64,000 nucleotides of DNA, taken from assembly GCF_900113035.1 (NCBI RefSeq), contig NZ_FONX01000018.1, forward strand, positions 1 to 64,000, given 5' to 3'. The position numbers were made by a program, and so were the translations under genes. Positions 58,317 to 64,000 of this stretch are shown in pieces. The first letter of the stretch is position 1, and each line of letters starts with the position of its first letter. This stretch comes from Paracidovorax wautersii (GTDB lineage: Bacteria; Pseudomonadota; Gammaproteobacteria; Burkholderiales; Burkholderiaceae_C). The notes below the pieces were generated by a model. That model was not told the origin of the DNA. It made no database searches and saw only the letters and a list, made by a program, of their open reading frames with translations.

Positions 58317-59746
58317 GGCGCCACGCGATGCGCCGCGCGGGGCCGGCGCTCTCGCTGCGCCAGCAGCTGCTGGTGGGCATCCTGGTGCCGGTGTTCGCCT
58401 TCGTCGTCTTCAACACCCTGAGCCTCTACCGCGAAACGCTGCAGTCGCTGCACACGGCCTACGACCGCACGCTGCTCGCCTCGGCCAAGAGCATCAGCGA
58501 GCAGCTGGACGTGGAGGGCTACGACGATGCCGCCACGCTGCACGCCACCGTGCCCTATTCGGCGCTGGAAGCCTTCGAGGCCGACAACCAGAGCCGCATG
58601 TTCTACCGCGTCTCCAATCTGCACGGAGAGCTGGTCTCGGGCTTCGCCGAGCTGCCCGTGTGGCGCGGCACCATTCCTGCCCGCCCGCCCTATGCCGCGC
58701 TGGTCGATTTCTACAACGACGAATTCCGCGGCCAGCCGGTGCGCGTGGCCGTGCTGCTGCAGCCCGTGTCGTCGGCGCGCGGCCGGGGCATGGCGGTGAT
58801 CCAGGTGGCCGAGACGCTGGAGCTGCGCCACACCCTGGCGCTGCAGATGCTCTGGAACACCCTGGCGCGGCAGGCCCTACTGGTGGCGGCCATCGCGCTC
58901 ATCGTGGTGCTGGTGGTGCAGCGCGCCACGCGGCCGGTGCGCCAGCTCAGCGCCCATCTGCAGGAACGCACGGAGGACGACCTGAGCCCCATCGCTGCCC
59001 CGTCCGCGCCGCGCGAGCTGCAGCCGCTGATCGACGCCACCAACGGCGTGATGCAGCGGCTGGACTATCTGCTGGAGCACCAGAAGCGCTTCGTGCGCGA
59101 TGCATCCCACCAGCTGCGCACGCCGCTGGCCGTGCTCAAGACCCAGGTGCAGTCGGCCCTGCGCGGCGACGCGCCGCCCGGGCAGGCGCTGCGCGAGATC
59201 GGCGACACGGTGGACCGCGCCACCCAGCTGGCCAACCAGATGCTGGCGCTGGCCAAGGTGGAGCAGCTGCGCCAGCAGGCCACGCCGCCGCTCACGCGGC
59301 TGGACACGGTGCTGCGCGAAGTCGCGCTCGACCTCTCCCCCCTGGTGGCACAGCACGACTTGGACTTCGGCATCCATACCGACCCGGCACCGCTGCGCGC
59401 CCACGCCTGGATGCTGCGCGAACTGGCGCGCAACCTGCTGCACAACGCCATCCGCCATGCGCCGGCCGGCAGCACGCTCAGCGTCGATCTGCGCAGCGAC
59501 GGCCGGCATGCGGCCCTCACCATCGCCGACCAGGGCCCTGGCATCGATGCCGAGCTGGCCACGCGGCTCTTCCAGCCCTTCTCGGCCGGCGACATCCGCA
59601 CCGGCTCCGGCCTGGGCCTGGCCATCTGCCACGAGATCGTGCAGGCGCTGGGCGGCAGCATCGCACTGGTCAACCGGGAGGAAGGCGGGCGCATCGCCGG
59701 GCTCGACGCCGTCGTGCGCCTGCCGCTGGAGCCGGCCGGCGCCTGA
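58313..59746 (+). CDS. tctE: Sensor histidine kinase TctE-type
   Basis: The 477-aa kinase has two transmembrane helices (about residues 17-38 and 184-203) around a periplasmic 2CSK-N-type sensor domain, a HAMP-like linker, the H-box RDASHQLRTPLAVLK with His266, the N-box RELARNLLHNAIRHAP and the G-boxes DQGPGI and GSGLGLAICHE. It likely senses citrate-like substrates and phosphorylates TctD. The GTG start at 58313 overlaps the tctD stop. Confidence 0.92.
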   Translation: MRRHAMRRAGPALSLRQQLLVGILVPVFAFVVFNTLSLYRETLQSLHTAYDRTLLASAKSISEQLDVEGYDDAATLHATVPYSALEAFEADNQSRMFYRVSNLHGELVSGFAELPVWRGTIPARPPYAALVDFYNDEFRGQPVRVAVLLQPVSSARGRGMAVIQVAETLELRHTLALQMLWNTLARQALLVAAIALIVVLVVQRATRPVRQLSAHLQERTEDDLSPIAAPSAPRELQPLIDATNGVMQRLDYLLEHQKRFVRDASHQLRTPLAVLKTQVQSALRGDAPPGQALREIGDTVDRATQLANQMLALAKVEQLRQQATPPLTRLDTVLREVALDLSPLVAQHDLDFGIHTDPAPLRAHAWMLRELARNLLHNAIRHAPAGSTLSVDLRSDGRHAALTIADQGPGIDAELATRLFQPFSAGDIRTGSGLGLAICHEIVQALGGSIALVNREEGGRIAGLDAVVRLPLEPAGA

Positions 59747-59778
59747 AACCGCGGCCCGCCTTGGGCACAATCGGCACG

Positions 59779-60216
59779 ATGACGACCACGACGAGCAAGA
59801 CCCCGCTGGCAGCCATGCGCCTGGACAAATGGCTGTGGTGCGCGCGCTTCTACAAGACCCGCAGCCTCGCCACCGAAGAGATCGGCAAGGGCCGCGTCAC
59901 GGTCAACGGCCAGCAGGCCAAGGCCGCGCGCGACGTGCGCCCGGGCGACACGCTGGAACTCCGCCAGGGCCCGGTGCAGCGCACCGTGGTGATCCGCGCC
60001 CTGAGCGGCATGCGCGGGCCGGCTCCGGTGGCGCAGCTGCTGTTCGAGGAGACACCCGAAAGCATCGCCGCCCGGGCCGCTGCCGCCGAGCTGCGGCGCC
60101 TGGCGCCCGAGCCCGCCGCCAGCCTGCAGGAAGGCCGGCCCACCAAGCGCGACCGCCGCAACATCGACCGCGCGGGCGACTGGGGCCAGCGCTGGAGCGC
60201 GTCGCTGGACGACTGA
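59779..60216 (+). CDS. hslR: S4-domain heat-shock RNA-binding protein HslR (Hsp15)
   Basis: The 145-aa protein starts with an S4 domain (about residues 12-60: MRLDKWLWCARFYKTRSLA, KGRVTVNGQQAKAARDVRPG). The C-terminal part is charged (GRPTKRDRRNIDRAGDW), as in Hsp15. Hsp15 of E. coli binds stalled 50S subunits carrying peptidyl-tRNA. The start at 59779 leaves a short Thr-rich extension. It lies 32 bases after tctE but is probably functionally unrelated. Confidence 0.9.
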   Translation: MTTTTSKTPLAAMRLDKWLWCARFYKTRSLATEEIGKGRVTVNGQQAKAARDVRPGDTLELRQGPVQRTVVIRALSGMRGPAPVAQLLFEETPESIAARAAAAELRRLAPEPAASLQEGRPTKRDRRNIDRAGDWGQRWSASLDD

Positions 60217-60241
60217 AGGCCGGCGACGCGCGGGGGGCGGA

Positions 60242-60550
60242 TCAGGCCGCCAGCGGTTCCGGGAAATGCACGACCAGCGCCTCGCTCTCGCCGGCCAGCA
60301 GGCTCAGGTAGGAGGGGGCCAGCGGTTTTTCGCAGGGCTCGGCCCGGAAGCGGATGGCGATGTCCGCCGCAGCGGGCGAGAAGAACAGGCAGACCTTGTC
60401 GGCCACCGGATCGCAGCTGGAAAACAGCGCCCTGCCGGAACCCGGCCGCGCCATCAGGAACTTGGCCATGAAGACTTGCTGGATCTGCCGCGCCGGCTCG
60501 AAAGCCTCGCGTTCACGACCCAGATCCAGACGATACCAATTGCTGCTCAC
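60242..60550 (-). CDS. Hypothetical protein
   Basis: The 102-aa product (from a GTG start at 60550, five bases after GGAGAGG) begins with SSNWYRLDLGREREAFEPAR and includes QVFMAKFLMARPGSGRALFS and DKVCLFFSPAAADIAIRF. It is cytoplasmic, mixed alpha/beta, with no recognised domain. A longer frame exists upstream but lacks a ribosome site. It converges on hslR. Confidence 0.6.
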   Translation of the reverse strand: MSSNWYRLDLGREREAFEPARQIQQVFMAKFLMARPGSGRALFSSCDPVADKVCLFFSPAAADIAIRFRAEPCEKPLAPSYLSLLAGESEALVVHFPEPLAA

Positions 60551-61032
60551 GGAAGCCTCTCCCCGGACGAACCGGAAAAATGGGAATGAGGCCATCCTAG
60601 AAAACCCTGGCTCCGCTGCGCGTTCCGCAGCGGCCCACGCGGGCGTAGGACTTTGGCGCATCGAACCCGCAGCGAACTGGCCAGTTTCCGCCTGACGGCA
60701 ACACGGAGCACCCCGCAGCGGGCCCGCGCGCCTACCATTCGCACGTCGGCTTCACGGCCGACACCCTCCCTTTGCTTTTCAAGCAAATTCGACCCGCCTT
60801 GGCGGGTCTTTTTTTGGGCAGGGCATGCGGGAAAGGGCCATTCCCGCATGCCACAGGTCGAGGGATCGGGGCAGGCAGTGCGCGCTGCCCGGGGGCATCT
60901 CGGCTCCGCGGCACGCCCGCGGTGCCAGAATCCGGGGCCTCGAACGTCATAGCGCGCACACAAATTGCGAGCTTTGCGCAGCAACTGCCTTGTTCGGCCT
61001 GCACAATGGCTCGAACGCCCTGCGAGTGCTCC
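60551..61032. other. Intergenic DNA before the GGDEF gene
   Basis: These 482 bases hold no convincing gene. They contain a plus-strand terminator at 60791-60815 with nothing coding before it, and a perfect 12-bp inverted repeat at 60822-60852 (GGCATGCGGGAA / TTCCCGCATGCC). A short non-coding transcript ending at 60815 is possible. Confidence 0.45.
60791..60815 (+). terminator. Orphan rightward terminator
   Basis: GACCCGCC, TT, GGCGGGTC, then seven T. The nearest plus-strand gene before it is hslR, more than 500 bases away. Confidence 0.75.
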
Positions 61033-62166
61033 ATGGATTTCACCCTTGATCTGCCGACCGTGCTGGTCGTCTACAACACTTCGCTGTTCGCCGGCGCGCT
61101 CAGCATCTTCCAGATCCGCCTGCACTCCTGCCGCCCCCGTGGCCTGGCCTGCCTGGGCGCTGCCTACCTGATGCTGGCCTGCGGCTCCGGACTGGCCTGG
61201 CGGGGCGAGGTCGCCGCCCTGCCCGTGTGGCTGTGGACGCACGGCAGCCTGGCCCTCGGCACCTTCGGCTACACCTTCTTCTGGGCCGGCATACGGGGCT
61301 TCAGCGGCCGCCGCAGCATTCCGTGGGCAGCCGTGCTGCTGCTGCCCGGGGCCTGCTCCATATTGGGGCTCATCACGGGCTTTCCGATCCACAACCTCCC
61401 GCGCGCGGGCGTCTTCCACGCGACCGCCGTGCTGGCGCTGCTGCTGAGCCTCTACGAGCTTCTGCGGGAGACGCGCACGGAACCCCTGCCCTCGCGCTGG
61501 CCGCTGGCATTGCTCGTGGGGCTGAGCGGCACCATCTACCTGTTGCGGCTGATCCATATCCTGAGCGGCTCGGCCGGCGGCGCGAGCAGCTTCGCCTGGG
61601 CGTTCTACGTGCAGATCTTCTGCCACTTCGGCATCGCGCTGATGGCGGCCACGCTCTCGAACGAGCGCGCCCAGATCCGCCTGGCGCAGGCCGCCCATAC
61701 CGACCCCATGACCGGGGCGGGCAACCGGCGCTGGCTGGCCTCGCGCCTGCCCGCCTACCTGCCGGCCCAGAGTGCCGTCGCGCAGCTGGACCTGGATCAT
61801 TTCAAGCGCATCAACGACGAGTTCGGACATTCGGCCGGCGATGCGGTGCTGATCGAGTTCGCACTCTGCATACAGAGCCAGCTGCGCGCGTCGGACCTGT
61901 TCGCGCGCACCGGCGGCGAGGAGTTCGTGATCTATCTGCCGGACGTCACGCGCTCCGAGGTCTGGTCGATCGCGCAGCGGCTGCGCGCCAGCGTGGAGGC
62001 GCTGCGGGTGCAGGTGGACGGCAAGACCATCCCCATCACCGTGAGCATCGGCCTGGCCTGGACGGCCTCGGCCGCCTATTCGCAGCAGGAATGCCTGAAG
62101 CGGGCGGACCTGGCCTTGTACGAGGCCAAGCACGCGGGCCGCAACCAGGTGCGCGCGGCCGACTAG
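61033..62166 (+). CDS. Membrane diguanylate cyclase (GGDEF)
   Basis: The 377-aa protein has six or seven transmembrane helices in the N-terminal 200 residues and a cytoplasmic GGDEF domain (about 215-375). The active site reads TGGEEFVIY (GGEEF, active type), and the inhibitory I-site RxxD is present as RASD exactly five residues before it. LDLDHFKRINDEFGHSAGDA is the substrate and metal region. It therefore should make c-di-GMP with product inhibition. The ATG at 61033 is preferred; one nine codons upstream is possible. The sensed signal is unknown. Confidence 0.92.
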   Translation: MDFTLDLPTVLVVYNTSLFAGALSIFQIRLHSCRPRGLACLGAAYLMLACGSGLAWRGEVAALPVWLWTHGSLALGTFGYTFFWAGIRGFSGRRSIPWAAVLLLPGACSILGLITGFPIHNLPRAGVFHATAVLALLLSLYELLRETRTEPLPSRWPLALLVGLSGTIYLLRLIHILSGSAGGASSFAWAFYVQIFCHFGIALMAATLSNERAQIRLAQAAHTDPMTGAGNRRWLASRLPAYLPAQSAVAQLDLDHFKRINDEFGHSAGDAVLIEFALCIQSQLRASDLFARTGGEEFVIYLPDVTRSEVWSIAQRLRASVEALRVQVDGKTIPITVSIGLAWTASAAYSQQECLKRADLALYEAKHAGRNQVRAAD

Positions 62167-62219
62167 CGAAGCACGGCCGGCGCCGGGGGCAGAGCCCGCC
62201 CCGCCCCGGCAGCCCAGGC

Positions 62220-63644
62220 TCAGCTGCCCGCCACCTTCATGCGGTTGACGAGGATCGAGCCCACCGTCTTGGCGCCGTAGTTGTAGGCATCGGCACCCAC
62301 GGCCTGGATGCCCTTGAGCATGTCCTTGAGGTTGCCGGCGATGGTGATCTCCTGCACCGGGAAGGCGATCTCGCCGTTCTCCACCCAGAAGCCGCTGGCG
62401 CCGCGCGAATAGTCGCCGGTGACGTAGTTCACGCCCTGGCCCATCAGCTCGATGACGAACAGGCCCGTGCCCAGCTTCTTGAGCATGGCGTCCAGGTCGT
62501 CGCCCGGCCGGGTGTGGCGCGAGGTGAGCGTGAGGTTATGCGAGCCGCCGGCGTTGCCGGTGGTCTTCATGCCCAGCTTGCGCGCCGAATAGGTGGAGAG
62601 GAAGTAGCCCTCCACGCGGCCGGCATCGACCACCTTGCGGGCGGACACGCGCACGCCTTCCTCGTCGAAGGGCGAGCTGCCCTTGCCGCCGAGCACGAAG
62701 GGGTCTTCGATCAGGTCGATGTGGGCCGGCAGCACGCGCTTGCCCAGCGAATCGAGCAGGAAGGAGCTCTTGCGGTAGAGCGCGCCGCCGCTCACGGCCT
62801 GCACGAAGCTGCCCAGCAGGCCCGCGGCCAGGGGCGATTCGAACAGCACCGGGCACTGGGTGGTGGGGATCTTGCGGCTGCCCAGGCGGCTCAGGGCGCG
62901 CTCGGCGGCATAGCGGCCGATCAGCGCCGGTGCCGACAGGTCGGCCGCGCTGCGCATGGAGCAGTACCAGGCGTCGCGCTGCATCTCGGCATGGCGGCCG
63001 GGCAGCGAGGCGATGGGCGCCACCGACATGCTGTGGCGCGAGCTGGCATAGCCGCCGCGAAAGCCGCGCGTGTGGGCGCTGAAGAAGTGGCTCTGCTGGG
63101 CCGATACGCCCGCGCCTTCGCTCTTGGTGATGCGCTTGTGCGTCTTCAAGGCCGCGGCCTCGCATTCCAGCGCCAGGCGGGCCGCCTCTTCGCTGGTGAT
63201 GGCCCAGGGGTGGAACAGCTGCAGGTCGCGGTGCGTGTCGGCTGGCGCGATGTCGGCCGCATCGGGCAAGCCGGCGACCGGGTCTTCGGCGGTGAAGCGG
63301 GCGATGTCGTAGGCCGCCTGCACGGTGCGCTCGATGGCCGCGAGGGAGAAGTCCGACGTGCTGGCATTGCCGCGCCGGTTGCCCACATAGACGGTAACGC
63401 CCAGCGACTTGTCGCGGTTGCGCTCCACGTTCTCCAGTTCGCCCTTGCGCACGCTGACCGACAGGCCGCAGCCTTCGGAGGCCTCGGCGCCCGCATCGGT
63501 CGCGCCCAGCTTGCGGGCATGGCCCAGGGCGTGGTCCACCAGGCCTTCGAAGAAGTCGCGGGTGTAGCTGAAGCCGCTCTCGGCGGCAGATGGAGCGGAG
63601 GCCTTGTCGGCGCCAGCGGCGGTGCGTGAGCGGGGTGTATTCAT
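62220..63644 (-). CDS. pmbA: Metalloprotease PmbA/TldE
   Basis: TldE (PmbA) forms a heterodimer with TldD that digests unfolded peptides and processes microcins and CcdA. The 474-aa protein shows GCGLSVSVRKGELENVERNRD (in parts), VYVGNRRGNASTSDFS, VLFESPLAAGLLGSFVQAVS and the C-terminal NGEIAFPVQEITIAGNLKDM. The HExxxH of TldD is absent, as expected for the TldE subunit. tldD is not in the window. It diverges from darP/yjgA. Confidence 0.95.
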   Translation of the reverse strand: MNTPRSRTAAGADKASAPSAAESGFSYTRDFFEGLVDHALGHARKLGATDAGAEASEGCGLSVSVRKGELENVERNRDKSLGVTVYVGNRRGNASTSDFSLAAIERTVQAAYDIARFTAEDPVAGLPDAADIAPADTHRDLQLFHPWAITSEEAARLALECEAAALKTHKRITKSEGAGVSAQQSHFFSAHTRGFRGGYASSRHSMSVAPIASLPGRHAEMQRDAWYCSMRSAADLSAPALIGRYAAERALSRLGSRKIPTTQCPVLFESPLAAGLLGSFVQAVSGGALYRKSSFLLDSLGKRVLPAHIDLIEDPFVLGGKGSSPFDEEGVRVSARKVVDAGRVEGYFLSTYSARKLGMKTTGNAGGSHNLTLTSRHTRPGDDLDAMLKKLGTGLFVIELMGQGVNYVTGDYSRGASGFWVENGEIAFPVQEITIAGNLKDMLKGIQAVGADAYNYGAKTVGSILVNRMKVAGS

Positions 63645-63740
63645 ATCGGCGGCTATGATACTTGCCGCTTCCCGGCGCCATGGAGCCGGGTCTTTTCTCC
63701 GGACACACCGCGTGTCCCGCCCCCGAGTTTTTCCCCCACC

Positions 63741-64000
63741 ATGTCACGCAAACCCACCAAAGGCTACTTCGTGCGAGGCCAGTTCGTCGCCGCAGGCAGC
63801 GAACTCGACATCGCCCTGAAGGCCGAACTCAAAGGCACGACCGAGTCGAGCCGCACCGATATGAAGCGCGAAAGCGATGCGCTGCAGAACCTCGGCCGCG
63901 ACCTGCTCACGCTGCGCGCCGACCTGCTCGACCGCCTGCAGCTGCCCGAAAAGCTCGTCGATGCGCTCGAAGAAGCCAAGCGCATCACCAACTTCGAGGG
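63741..64000 (+). CDS. darP: Ribosome biogenesis factor DarP/YjgA (5' part only)
   Basis: The first 86 codons are visible before the window ends: MSRKPTKGYFVRGQFVAAGS, then KRESDALQNLGRDLLTL and LQLPEKLVDALEEAKRITNF. This matches the DUF615/YjgA family, which binds late 50S precursors. The divergent pmbA-yjgA pair is conserved in many beta- and gammaproteobacteria. Confidence 0.92.
   Translation, partial: MSRKPTKGYFVRGQFVAAGSELDIALKAELKGTTESSRTDMKRESDALQNLGRDLLTLRADLLDRLQLPEKLVDALEEAKRITNFE

Overview
The window is high-GC (roughly two-thirds G+C) chromosomal DNA from a betaproteobacterium. Gene content, gene order and a family of short dispersed repeats point to the Comamonadaceae (Acidovorax, Paracidovorax or a close relative). 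This assignment is from recognition, not from a database search. The DNA is nearly all core or lineage-specific chromosome. I see no prophage, insertion sequence, integron, CRISPR array or rRNA operon. The only tRNAs are two identical tRNA-Leu(CAG) genes.

Layout. 1-276 is a nested inverted-repeat element. 0.4-1.5 kb holds hemP under a Fur box, a structured RNA element in its 3' region, and a GlcG/HbpS-family gene. 1.6-5.4 kb holds a BI-1/YccA membrane protein, a small lipoprotein, rlmD, a small secreted protein and an Lrp regulator. 5.5-9.2 kb is putA, divergent from the Lrp gene. 9.4-12.2 kb is an iron-linked cluster: a DUF2325 gene and a second copy of the structured RNA diverge from one Fur box, followed by an atypical Fur paralogue and a translationally coupled DUF1989 plus YqcI/YcgG pair. 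12.5-15.6 kb is guaB-guaA. 15.7-17.7 kb holds a DUF4124 gene, ratA-rnfH and smpB. 17.9-19.7 kb is a lipoprotein, ECF sigma and anti-sigma module. 19.7-21.8 kb is an acyl-CoA hydrolase/hydratase gene coupled to an EamA exporter. 22-30.2 kb is the translation operon rimP-nusA-infB-rbfA-truB-typA. 30.4-34 kb holds a thioredoxin-like gene, an SDR and rnr. The two tRNA-Leu genes lie at 34.1-34.5 kb. 34.7-41.5 kb holds two very large genes (DUF349 and DUF748/AsmA-like). 41.5-42.2 kb is structured, gene-free DNA. 42.2-46.4 kb holds a lytic transglycosylase, glyA behind a ZTP riboswitch, nrdR and aroC. 46.6-51.7 kb holds a CBS protein, metY, a hydrolase, a HAD phosphatase, hemH and a phasin-like gene. 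52-54.2 kb is a Fur-box TonB receptor. 54.3-59.7 kb is a tctCBA tricarboxylate transporter with a divergent tctDE two-component system. 59.8-64 kb holds hslR, a small unknown gene, a GGDEF cyclase, pmbA and the start of darP/yjgA.

How parts work together. Iron and heme is the theme that recurs: three Fur-box promoters, hemP, an HbpS-like protein, a TonB receptor, hemH, a Fur paralogue lacking likely sensor ligands, and two copies of a 99-nt RNA. The two RNA copies have the same length, share long identical blocks, carry compensatory changes in two stems, and end in the same hairpin plus T-tract. I regard this twin RNA, with the altered Fur next to one copy, as the best candidate for an undescribed system here. 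Other modules are self-contained: proline catabolism with its Lrp regulator, citrate-type uptake with its two-component system, and guanine nucleotide synthesis. Statements about unlinked copies, expression or phylogenetic spread are inference.
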